Shown: one piece after another, positions 9,759-19,929 of the stretch
Layout: each line of letters begins with the position of its first letter
How positions within the stretch are numbered: position 1 is the first letter of the stretch
From: Branchiostoma floridae
Taxonomy: Eukaryota; Chordata; Leptocardii; Amphioxiformes; Branchiostomatidae
Length of the DNA stretch: 64,000 bases
Reading direction: 5' to 3'
NCBI RefSeq assembly: GCF_000003815.2
Contig: NC_049982.1
Span: 10,501,947-10,565,946 of the forward strand
The notes under the pieces: model-generated
Databases searched by the model: none
Told to the model about the DNA's origin: nothing
Seen by the model: the letters and a program-made list of their open reading frames with translations, nothing else
Made by a program: the position numbers and the translations under genes

Positions 9759-12700
9759 ATGTTACACAAAACTATGATCTACAACAACACGTACTCACCA
9801 AACAACAGGGCGATGCTCCCCAAGAATTCCCAGAAAGATCCGAGTGATCAGGAAATGTTTGAGGGTCCGAAAAGGAGGAGTAAGTTTTGGCGATCACACC
9901 AGCGGGGCTTGAGAAGAACGCTAGCCGGGAGAGTTTGACTACTCCGCGCCGCGACTTTCAGGCGCAGTGCCGGTAGAGTAAACACGGCAGGGACACCCGT
10001 GGTAGGCTGGGGAGACGCAAAATGGTATCGTCCAATAGGGGTGTCTTAGGTAAAATTCATATTCCTTTTATCAAAAATCTTAGATTCATACACGTTTTCT
10101 GCCTGAAGAGTTATGTCTGATATGATATCAATACTTAAGCAAATATAATAAATGAGAAATATTTTACAATTCTCGTTTTTAGATTTCTGTAAATGTAACA
10201 GATAACTTTGGAGAATAGAACACTCCGGAGTGAGGTAATTTAATGCAAATCAGGGGTCCCTTTTGTTATTGTTTACTGTGACGCCCAGGAAGCTGAATAA
10301 GCCTGGCATGCGGCTGTTGAATGGGGCAAGGGGAAAAGCCAGGAGTCCAGCCTTGTGCGCTTTGGTGATAGGTGCGAACAAGGAGGTTAATATTAAACCT
10401 CCTTGGTGCGAACAAGGCTGGACTCCAGGCAACTACTAGTTGAAAGAATTATAGAATATAACGTTAGACTGAGAAATGTACCGATGCCATCAAACTAGAT
10501 TTTTCTCCCTGGCCATGCACTTTTCCATTGTGCTTCCCCACAAGAAGTTTTGATGATGTAACGTCCTTGATGCTACCACATAAATGTGAAAAAACTGATA
10601 TGAGAGAGATAATGAGATGATATAGCTTTATATGTTATAAAGGAGGTCTCAGATCACCTCCTTGATGTTAGGAACATAAAAATGTGAGCGGACTGGACAA
10701 AAAAGTTGAAGAAATTATGTATGGTTTAATCAACAATAAAGTGCTTATTTTAAATCATAGATCATGGAAAAGGCCACCCAATACCTGGTAAGATAATTTT
10801 CTGGCAGTACATTAACTTCTGCTACATGCATCTAAAAGTTTGTGTGCAACAGATTTTAACACGAAAGCCTTGAGTCTTGATGACTAATTTCTTCCAGATA
10901 GGTATTTTTTCAACAAGCTCTTTTTGCTACCGTATGAGAAAACTTTTGATAGATACCTGCTAATATCTAGGTCACTGATGGCACATTCTAAAACATCATA
11001 GCATTGTATATACAATTGGGTATACTTCATTTGAGCTAGCTTTCTCAGCTGCATCTATGGTATATAACATGCATCAGCCAAACATTTCCTTGTGTCCCCA
11101 AACTACTCAGCTGAAAAAATCCATATGAAACAAAACTCATGGAATGTCATCGTACACTTACTCAGGTTTGGTGAACGGAATATTGTGTACTCTGCACTAA
11201 TCTTTCAGCTGCCTCACTAATAACAAATCATCCTCAAAACGACACTCTTCGATTGAAGTTCACTTTGCTGGAATTTCACCTATGTCTGCTGGGTTCTGCC
11301 GACATGCAAGATTTTTAAAACATCTGCATCAGAATAAACTCCAACCTTCCTGTTGATGTCTGGAGCTGATATAAGTTTCGCCAATCAAAATTCCAAGTCT
11401 GTTCAAGGCTCCTGGCTTTTTCAAAGTTTGATCCAAACCAGTCGGTGTCTGTGTGTTTTATGACTCTCGTGCTTAAGTTTAAAGCTAATGTTCAGAAGTG
11501 TTTAATGAATCAATAACAGATGTCTGAAGTGGATTTCTTTGCAAATTTCCCTTGTAAAAGTATATGTTGACAACTCTTGTAAATTCATCACTAATGCATT
11601 ACATCTCACTACACCACTTCCATGCAGACCCCTTCCAAAAGCACCCATTTAAAAAAACAAACTTGCTACTGATGTCAACATCTGATAAGGAACTCACAAA
11701 TGCAGCCATGGGTGGAATTCTCTAGCTTTTAAAAGATCTAGGCAGGATTTTCAACTTTCAAAGTTTCATACTATCCAGGGGTGGGCTGCAGATTGTCACA
11801 CTTAAGAACCACACCTGCAGCAATGCCTGGTCATTAGCAACATGAGCAACATGAGCAACATGGTACTCATTTGAAATTTGAAACCACAGCAAATTTTGCA
11901 AAAGATCTCAAAATGGACTTCATTCATCTATTTGTAGAATCTCTGTTCAAAATCAAGATTGGACTCGGCAAACCTGTTTCATTTCTCTGGCCTACAAAGT
12001 TTCCTGGCCACAGCATTCCTGGACGTTGTTCGACCAAGGTTCCATCAACCTTGGTCCTACGGGGTGCTTTCTGATGGAGTTGCTTTTTATAAAGTATGCC
12101 ACTAATCACCACAGTAAAGATCACAAAGAAAAAGAAGGTCATTGAAAAGAGTCTGTCCATATCTTGTCTTTGTTTAATTGCTGAATAGACTAGAATGACC
12201 CTCCCCTTAAAAAAAAAAAGAAAAGCACTTGATACAACACAAGCAATTAGACAATGTTGATCCCATCTGCAAAGAATAGGAGCTTCATCAAAGGATGGGT
12301 ACGGTGTATCAACTGAGCCATGTTTGTTCTGCAGTGTCGTTTGTCTCAAAGGTTGCCGACTGGGGGAAATCCCTGGAACATCCGGGTGGGCGCAGGTACG
12401 GATACCTGGCCAGGTGTGCAGCAAGCCAGCTGGAACAGGTCTATCATCACTCAGGGATGAACAGGTACCCCGGTATGTACATTTTTACAGGTGAATTAAT
12501 TTAAGAGTCATTTATGAAACTTCTGTTGTACTTGATGGACATTGGTTAAACTTCATTTTATCTAAAACCTCAGGTTTGCTACATCCAGTGAGTTTCTGGA
12601 TGAGTAGCCTGATTTAATCGCGCTTCTCAGGCCCGTCGTACATTGCCGCGCGGGAGGAGTCTACAAGCTCCGGATAGCGGAGCTTGCGTTACACAGACTA

Positions 12701-14493
12701 CTGGATGAGGTCTCTTTGCTTTCAGACCTAACTGTTATATGAGGAAGAGAGTTGACCAAGCAAGCAGATGATCAGGCCATAATCTACATTTTGTTGTTTT
12801 CAGGACTGAAAAGGCTCGCCTTTTCAAAGTTTCAATACTGTAAGGAAAATGAGCAGTCTTTTCTTGTCCTCAGAGTCTCACCTTATGCTTACCTAATCAT
12901 GCTATTCAGTTTCTTCCTCACAGATATATGAGTAACAATGCTACAAGGATACAGTTCACAGACGAAAGATCTATCTAGAATATCCTACATACCTGAGGAA
13001 AGTTTCCCGAGACAGGTGATGACTAATAAACCCATCAAACAGGTGGCTGAGCACAGGTATGACCCCCTGTCCATGTGTAAGTGATACCAGCCAGGATAAT
13101 CCCCAGGTAAACCAAACACACTCAGATAATCCTGCTGACTTCAAATAGATTTAGCTTGTCTAGTCTACCAGTATACGTACATAAAACACAGAGTCAGTAC
13201 TACATAGGATAGGAAAGGAATGCTGAGAGTCTGCAAACAGGCTTCTGAACAGTCATCATTTAACGTTAAAAAATTCTCTTTCAAAAAGCTTTTTCATATG
13301 TATGAAATCTTTTCCAACTCTTTATATATATAAATGCTAGCTTAAATCAAGGAGGTCAAAAATTAACCTCCTTGCTTAAATTATACTATCACTAGTTATG
13401 AACCACTATCATACAGGGTGTTATGAAAAATTACTCTCCAACTCTGAAATTGCTTTGATACTGTGATCAAATGAGTTGCCTTGGATGAAAGCTGCCAATA
13501 ACAGCACACACTTCATGCATCAGATGAGAAAATCAGTAGGAAGAATACACACCACATAAAGTTCACTCCATATGAACAGGACATTCCACACAGACTGATG
13601 CATCCAATTAGCCAGTGCAGAACATGCATGGGATCCGCTTCTCAAACAGACAAATCCCTGAAGATTTCAGTAAGCCTGGGAAAGCTGCAGAGGTTTGCAC
13701 AGTGTGGCTGTGAATGGAGAAGGTGGATTTTCCCCGCAGTAGAATTGGGCTAAGTGGATTGGGAGAAGTGGACAGTGCACGACTTTAATATTTAATGTTC
13801 ACCATTTGGGAATCAGCACTACATGCCCTATAAGAGGCAGTGCTAAGGAGGAGGTGGTGGAACAGATCGTCTAGCTCAACTAGTGATTAAGTTTAGGGAG
13901 GCCTTTATTTAGTTATATCCATCAACAGTTAGACAAATGCCTTTGACTATTTGAACCAAGGTTGAGGTACCTTGTTTGTACCACCCTTCATGCTGATTGA
14001 CAATTAAGTTCATGGAAAGTGTTGAATATTTCCAGACAAAGTACATGGAAAGCCCTTACTTTGTGCGAAATAAGGTTCTTCAAAAAATGATGAAAGAAAG
14101 TAATAACAGAGCAGCAAAAGTGTAGCAACTTTGAAAGCACTTTTTTTGCAAACTTACATTTTATCTGGCTTCTGGATGACACTGTACATCAAGGTGTCAT
14201 TGTCATTGTTGAAGATGAAGTGACCTTGTTGTTAAAAGTAGTGACCTTGTTGTTCAATCAGGGGACCTTGGTCGTAAAAAAAAAAGTGACCTTGATGTTG
14301 ATAGAGATTTACATTGTATTTTTGCACAGCAGCATCGTTGCTGCTCATATTCTATGCTGGTCCCAAATCCCTTTTGTTAGACTTCATTTCCTGTTACGGA
14401 CACCCCCGTGACAGGTCCTATTGTTCTGACGCTCCAGGTGTGATCTGTTCACGACAGTTTGGACACGACACGTCTCTGTTACAGACTCTCAAG
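9759..14493 (+). CDS. Unrecognised small gene, three phase-matched exons
   Basis: I do not recognise this protein. Three putative coding exons join in one frame: 9759-9879 (ATG; donor GTAAGT; phase 1), 12335-12472 (acceptor ttctgcag; donor GTATGT; phase 1 to 1) and 14438-14493 (acceptor gctccag; donor GTGAAC; ends phase 0). Together they give 105 codons. The product is polar and basic, with no visible signal peptide or membrane segment; exon 2 reads ...VADWGKSLEHPGGRRYGYLA. Exon 2 is GC-richer than its flanks at third positions. The frame is also open upstream of 9759, so an earlier exon is possible. A last exon may be 17031-17159. The three phase matches are the main support; homology is unknown. 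Confidence 0.45.
10338..10430. repeat. Hairpin element interrupted by a micro-insertion
   Basis: The left arm GGAGTCCAGCCTTGT (within 10338-10360) is the reverse complement of ACAAGGCTGGACTCC near 10413-10428. The 3' arm is split by a 25-bp palindrome with its 9-bp flanking duplication. It is probably a small foldback transposon. Confidence 0.6.
10371..10413. mobile_element. 25-bp palindromic micro-element with 9-bp TSD (copy 1)
   Basis: The 25 bp at 10380-10404 has arms AAGGAGGTT and AACCTCCTT around an AT-only centre. It is flanked by exact 9-bp direct repeats GGTGCGAAC at 10371-10379 and 10405-10413. Removing the insert and one repeat restores a continuous arm of the surrounding hairpin, which is strong evidence for a true insertion. 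Confidence 0.75.
10631..10672. mobile_element. 24-bp palindromic micro-element (copy 2)
   Basis: The 24 bp at 10640-10663 has arms AAGGAGGT and ACCTCCTT. The 9-bp flanks TATGTTATA and GATGTTAGG match at 6 of 9 positions, with a central ATGTTA, as expected for a decayed 9-bp duplication. Confidence 0.5.
12473..14437. other. Intron 2 of the unrecognised gene
   Basis: No further exon was found. Besides the 13.35 kb micro-element it holds only a short hairpin (AAGCTCCG...CGGAGCTT) near 12.67-12.69 kb. Confidence 0.4.
13340..13382. mobile_element. 25-bp palindromic micro-element with 9-bp TSD (copy 3)
   Basis: The 25 bp at 13349-13373 has arms AAGGAGGT and ACCTCCTT. It is flanked by GCTTAAATC (13340-13348) and GCTTAAATT (13374-13382), a 9-bp duplication with one mismatch. 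Same architecture as the copy at 10380. Confidence 0.7.
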
Positions 14494-14711
14494 GTGAACT
14501 TCTAAAACACTTAACACAGCCTGGACACTGCTTTCCCATTAGAGGGGCTCCATTATTCATGGCAGGGGGCCCATTAATAACCTTGCTGAATGATTGACAG
14601 GTACCTGGGGTAAGTCTGCTGGAGGTTCTTCATACCGATGCTTAGGTTTCCAAATTGATACATTTATTTTTTCTGAGAAAAATTTTTTTTTCCATTTCTT
14701 TGTAAGATGTA

Positions 14712-14893
14712 ATGCTAGTTCACCTTTATCCGCAGGGTAACCTATATTCATTGTGTTTACCAACATCAACTGAACGGACAGTGGTTTCAAGTTGTAATAT
14801 GTTCAAGATACTGTAGTTTGAAACTACCGTCCATCGACGTCATATCCCTAAATACCCATTGCTGAAAGCAACTGATATAGGTTAGTCTAGCGT
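14712..14893. mobile_element. TA-flanked MITE, GCTAGTTC family (copy 1)
   Basis: The left end ATGCTAGTTCACCTTTATCC and the right end CTAGCGT are inverted and diverged, and the element is flanked by TA on both sides. It shares ends and internal sequence with copies at 16516 and 31462. TA duplication suggests a Tc1/mariner-superfamily non-autonomous element (inference). Confidence 0.65.
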
Positions 14894-16261
14894 TAGATCT
14901 ATTTGATAAAAAATTGAAGTTAACAAGTGTTAAAAGTACCTTGATTTTTCAAAATCAGGAATCGTCTTATATCATGACAAGGATGCCAGTGTGGTTCAGC
15001 ATGTTTTAGCAAAATAGTCTTGCATATCCAGCAATATTTCAGCTGTTAAAACAAGTTGAGAGATGCTAGTGCATTGTGACAATATTTCAGCAGAGATGCT
15101 AGTACATTGTATGTGACGGACCATTAGATGCTGGCAACATTTCAAAGACTTTAAAGTTTGCCACCCAAGTTACTTTCTCCACCTGTTTATTTACACTCAC
15201 CCCAGGAGAATGACTTGGTAGTAAAAAGACATTATTTTGGTTCCCACTCACCAGTCCCATGTTTCAGCAGAGCGTGACTCTGAAGTTATCTTATCCATTA
15301 ACCCCTCACACTTGTGTAAACAATGTGGTTTGTAGACATCATGCTGTGAGCTGATCACCACAAGCTGGGAGACAAGTGATAAGATAAATTCAGACAGAGA
15401 GGCTACAAAAAGACTCACAGTCACAGTAGTGGGAAACCTAACTCTTCAGGAGATATTTTAATTCTCTGGGATTGTCATTGGAGGGAAGGTTTGACTGTCA
15501 CAGATGGGTCAATTTCTACAATAGCTACTGAATCATGACTTGACTATTACACAATCTAGAAACATATTTCATGTTGGCATCTTTCACACATAAACACTGA
15601 CAGATTATACATTTGTATAATGTTTCAACATGTACAAATATATTTCAACCCCATTCACCATACTAACATTGTAACATTACCCTAAAATTGTAGCTTAATG
15701 ATACTATATGTCCTAATATTACTAACAGTAGATATAAAATTCATACACTAGACTAATTGACAAGTTTCACTGAAGATTGAAGAAAAGGTTATGGATTAAT
15801 TATGCACATTTTGCTCACAATTTGCCTTATGGTGCTTTTCTGCTAATGTATAAAGAAACTCCTCAGCATGCATCCTGTCTTCTCTTCATAAATCAGGCTT
15901 ATCTTAAAAGCCTCTTCTGGAAGCTATTACTGCTCCTCCTCTGTCAGCAGCTTCCCCCCACTGCAGGTTTGATTGACAGGGCTGACAGACAAGCTGTGGC
16001 CTGAGCTTCCCATCCACTAAATCATGGGATCTCATTTTTTAAAAGGGGGTTACTGGAGACAAAATCATATCAAAGGGATTGAATCAAGAAGTTATATTTT
16101 GATCCAGAGAACTAGTCTAATGTAACAGTCAAAAACCGCTTTGATCATCAATTCCTTTGACATCACTTTTGATCAGTTCAACTAGAAGCCACGGATCCTT
16201 GTATCCACTTCCACACTTTCATGATGACTTGGAAAAGAACAGTTGAGCGGGACCTTATGAA

Positions 16262-16382
16262 GTTGTGAGGGGGCTTATTGAGATAAAGTTGGGTGGGGGC
16301 TCAGTAGACAAAGCAGTGGAAATTAATGATGGCCAGCTTCAGTGCAACTACTGAAACGCTGTAATGATGATGATGATGATAT
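16262..16382 (+). repeat. Second LINE 3'-tail remnant
   Basis: This is a diverged copy of the 1.02-1.11 kb repeat: a shared GGGGGCTCAG...CAGTGGAAA...AATGATGGCC core followed by a cleaner GATGAT repeat ending near 16380. It is probably a 5'-truncated CR1/Jockey-like LINE. Confidence 0.5.
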
Positions 16383-16515
16383 CTTTTTATGCAAGGTGGT
16401 TTCTCAACATCTAAAACTACACACTGTTCAGACCTGAAAATTAAGTGTAGGAATGGCAAAATGAACTACATGTAGTTTGCATCTTGTGTGCTGGTATAAG
16501 AAGTCTGGATTCTTA

Positions 16516-16720
16516 ACGCTAGTTCACCTTTATTAGCGGGGTAACTTATATCAGCTGTACCTAAAAACAGGATATTTAGGGATATCACATAGCTTCAAAT
16601 CCCTTTTTTCTTCAATATAATGCAGTTTGAAACCACTGTCAGTCGACTTGATATCCAGAAATACCCTGGTTTTAAATAAAACGGATAAAGGTTTCCCCGC
16701 GAATAAAGCTGAACTAGCGT
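16516..16720. mobile_element. TA-flanked MITE, GCTAGTTC family (copy 2)
   Basis: Begins ACGCTAGTTCACCTTTAT and ends GAACTAGCGT, with TA on each side. It is the best-preserved ends of the family in this window. Subterminal blocks (AAAACAGG...ATTTAGGGATATCA) recur inverted near the other end. Confidence 0.75.
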
Positions 16721-17030
16721 TATGAATAAGCAACTTGGTAAGCTCCCGCTGACCCAATTCCGGCTGCTGCCCAGAGCAACAGTCTTGTTTATACATTGCA
16801 GCTTTTCTAATGATTAGGTGTGCAGACTCAACAATGGCTGCTTCTAATTTCAAGAGGAAAGTAAACAATTTAGTTGACAGGAAACTTTTGTAACTGTTTA
16901 CAGTAGGGCCCTACTGGGGAACAGGTGGTACCGGGTAATGGTCCATGCCTAAAGATTGACTAATTATGAACGACTCAAGTTGTTTGATATCATCTTCAAA
17001 TCCACCCTGAGAGGGAAATTCTGTTTGCAG

Positions 17031-17159
17031 AGTCTGGCGGTGGAACCCAGGTGGCCCAAAAAACTGTCAAAAATTATGACTGAGTGGAACAGCAGGGCTT
17101 TCTGTGGCTGTGGAAGGAATATACAAATACACTCTGAGGGCCGCGAAAGAGAGGGGTGA
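17031..17159 (+). CDS. Possible terminal exon of the unrecognised gene
   Basis: After a good acceptor (attctgtttgcag) the frame stays open in phase 0, matching the 14493 donor, for 42 codons to TGA at 17157-17159. An AATAAA follows at about 17454. If joined to the upstream exons it would complete a protein of about 147 aa. Codon bias is only moderately gene-like, so this is tentative; the real next exon could be elsewhere. Confidence 0.25.
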   Translation, partial: SLAVEPRWPKKLSKIMTEWNSRAFCGCGRNIQIHSEGREREG

Positions 17160-18490
17160 ATCAACAATCATACATTTTGGATTTTAGCAAGTGGTCAGGG
17201 TTTGATTCCCTACGATGACATTGTATGGGAAGAACAGTTATAGCCAAGGGTACCGTCCTATTTCTACCGGGGTTCCTTGCACTTCAATGCTCCCTATTTT
17301 TATTAGTGCAGCGAGTGCAAGGAGCCCCGATAGATAGGATTCCGAGCAATAGGATGGTACCCAGGCTAGACAGTAGTGCACAAACACAAATATTGTCAAC
17401 ATGAAATACCAGAGTACCTGTTTAGACGTGACTTTGGACAGTGACAGTGCTTGGAATAAAAAAATGAAAAGTCTTTTTCCTATAGGATAAATAGTGTACG
17501 TACAAAAACTTGTAGCCTGGTCACCATTCTCCACTTGTCTGCCAGGGGCATTTCACCAGGCCCAGTCTCCTTGTTTCTTTCTGGCAGTCTATCTTTTTAG
17601 ATTAGAGTTCTAGCTGGCTTTATGAGTTATTGTACCCTGTGAGCAAAGCAATTAAAACCAACCCCATAACAATTCTCCAGTGTGAACTACAAACTGGGGG
17701 TATAACTCTCAGCACCATAGAGATAGCAGTTTTCTCAGGATGGCATGGTTACCCTGTACCAGGCTACAGAACATGGGCACAGGTTCTCTGGGGTGACATG
17801 GAAAACTCTATAGGTTTTATGCACTGTACACTCATTATGCACAAAACATTTTTGAATGACAGAATACACAATACATGTTTGTATATGGAGACTGCTGCTC
17901 ATGTGTATGATAACAAACCAACACCGGTCAAGCTCACCCAGAGTGAACAAGTTAAACAAACCTTGAAGAATTCTTTTTTGAAACCATCAACACTTACCTG
18001 CCGCCAGCTACTCGGTCATGTTTTGTCCCTGCATAGTCAGTAATGAGTGATTTTTGTGATTTACTTAGCAGACTTGATCTGGGATGCAAACTTTCAATGT
18101 TTAATCTGCAACAAAGCACCAAAACTCTTCAAAATTTCAAGAGTTAACTTTACTAAACACCCCACACAAAGAACTGGTACATGTACTACATTGTTCAGAT
18201 GGCATGCTTAAAACTTTACCATTAAAATTTGAAACAATACTGACAATTCAAGAACAGATTGAATCGGATTACGTGTAATGCAACAAAAGCATTTCAAAAG
18301 CGTTTCTGATTCTGTTCAACTTGGGATTCACTTTCAGGATAGCATTCTTTCTGACCCAGCTACCTCAGTCCTGCACAAACAAGATACATGTATGTCAAAA
18401 GCGCCCTCTAATTATCAAGCGTAGTACTGCAGTTACTAGTAACTAAAAGCCTGTACTTAGCAAAAAGAAACATGCTACCCAAGAAAACTG
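17160..18490. other. Non-coding stretch
   Basis: No supported gene. It contains a small TAGCC-ended element at 17241-17368 and a possible polyA signal AATAAA near 17454 (+). Confidence 0.4.
17241..17368. mobile_element. Small TIR element with TAGCC...GGCTA ends (copy 1)
   Basis: Ends are TAGCCAAGGGTACCGTCC and GGATGGTACCCAGGCTA, inverted with a few mismatches; internal GGGGTTCCTTGCACT/AGTGCAAGGAGCCCC pair as well. Flanks resemble each other only with a gap. Same family as 56480-56644. Confidence 0.6.
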
Positions 18491-18502
18491 CTTCAAAAAT
18501 AG

Positions 18503-18508
18503 TTTATT
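18503..18508 (-). terminator. Candidate polyA signal of the Rieske gene
   Basis: AATAAA on the minus strand. If used, it gives the Rieske gene a 3' UTR of about 1.4 kb that includes the transposon at 19141-19500. I saw no better-supported signal, but other hexamers may exist. Confidence 0.35.
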
Positions 18509-19140
18509 CCAAGACACTTTTACATTTTAGCTATGAGACATACAAACCAATAAACAAACAAAACAGAGTGTAAACAAAATCTGTCATAACTGTAGGCTAC
18601 CATAGAAACAATCACCTTTATAACAATACTTTCCCAGTAAAAGGAACACACAATGTAGTTCCAATGTAAGACTCTTGGGTAAGATATTTTGTTGAGAGAG
18701 ACTGAGACATTATTTTTGCCAGATAACATTATTTCTTTTAGATACAATTTCCGAGAGACTGTCCTTTCTATGGTTATGTCTTTGTATTTTTCTTGTTGGC
18801 AAATAATAATTGCCATCATAAACACAATGGTGCACTTCCCAACAACATTGCTTATATAAAAGATAATACTGCTATATACAACCCTCATGTACCGGTAGAA
18901 TCACCTAAAAACTCTTCACAATAGTCAGCAAGCAGGAGTCAAAACCAACTGTATTATTGCACATCTCCTGTAGCAACTAAGCCAAAGGTTAAAACCAAAC
19001 TTTTTGAAAGTGTGGTCATCATGAATAATAACTGAAAAGATGCACATAAAAACCATACACTTTCATCAATTTCCAATCAATCTCACTGAAATTATCATCT
19101 ACACAAGCCAAGTGATAGTACTCACAATATACAAAGATAA

Positions 19141-19500
19141 GGCCACACCAATTTAATTTCTTGGTTCACGGATTTTTTCATAAAAAATATGGAGCGAAAG
19201 GGCGAAATAAAAATTGTAAAATGGTTGGGGTAAAGCCGTACTAAAGGTAACGGCTAATCCAAAACATAAAGAAAAAAGTTTTCATGTTGAAAAAAGTACA
19301 AAAACACTATTTTTGTACAGTAACAGCACCTGTACCCACACTTTGAGGAGCTTATAATATAAAGGCCAATTTGCTACACCAGAAAGTTGGTGAATGGTTT
19401 CATTAATGGTGAAAATTTGCTGAGTGGTAATTTTTTTTTTTTTCCAAAAAAAAATAGGAGTGAGCGAATCCGTGAACCAAGAAATTAAATCGGTGTGGCC
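19141..19500. mobile_element. MITE with ~34-bp TIRs and TAA duplication
   Basis: Left end GGCCACACCAATTTAATTTC continues through TTGGTTCACGGATT. The right end is its reverse complement with one mismatch over about 34 bp. Flanks are TAA (19138-19140) and TAA (19501-19503), which fits PIF/Harbinger-type 3-bp duplications. No transposase is encoded. It lies just 3' of the Rieske stop codon. Confidence 0.8.
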
Positions 19501-19929
19501 TAAGGAAAACAAAGGTAAGGAAAATAAACATATTTGTCCAGAAACCCAATCTGGTAGACGTGTAAAAATATACCGGTATCAATGAATACTGTTATGGATA
19601 CCTATACTCTATAACAGAAATGACATAATACAGATGACATACCTCATTTTGAGGTAAAATCACAAAAACCGTCTTCTTCTTCAGACCTGTGTTACATGTA
19701 AATGTACTTGTACATTTGTATTATTGGGCAACAAACCATCATTACCTGTGCAAGTTCTACTTGTTGGTATTCTTTTTTCAACAAGAGAGTTTTCTGAAAC
19801 AGCTACATCTAGTACATAATTGTGTACTATTTAACATGGCTTTTACGAAAATAATCTTTTCATATCTATGATATTTTTTTAACATGTGATTATGTTTGTA
19901 ATATTCTGCTTTTCTACTTCCTCTTGTCT

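Larger units (their letters stand above)
9980..12334. other. Intron 1 of the unrecognised gene: repeats, no exon
   Basis: Contains a hairpin element at 10338-10430 and micro-palindromes at 10380 and 10640. On the minus strand, 12163-11930 has an open frame starting MDRLFSMTFFFFVIFTVV, which looks like a signal anchor, but no good splice partner was found. Confidence 0.4.
14894..17030. other. Non-coding stretch with repeats
   Basis: No convincing exon. It holds a LINE tail relic near 16.3 kb and a second GCTAGTTC-family MITE at 16516-16720. Confidence 0.4.

Noticed and set aside
17187-17215. tRNA-like A/B box resemblance (TAGCAAGTGG...GGTTTGATTCC)
   Set aside because: Boxes are too close together and no cloverleaf can be formed.
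18520-18888. 122-aa minus-strand frame rich in hydrophobic residues
   Set aside because: AT-rich composition in the presumed Rieske 3' UTR; no start context, splice sites or family resemblance.
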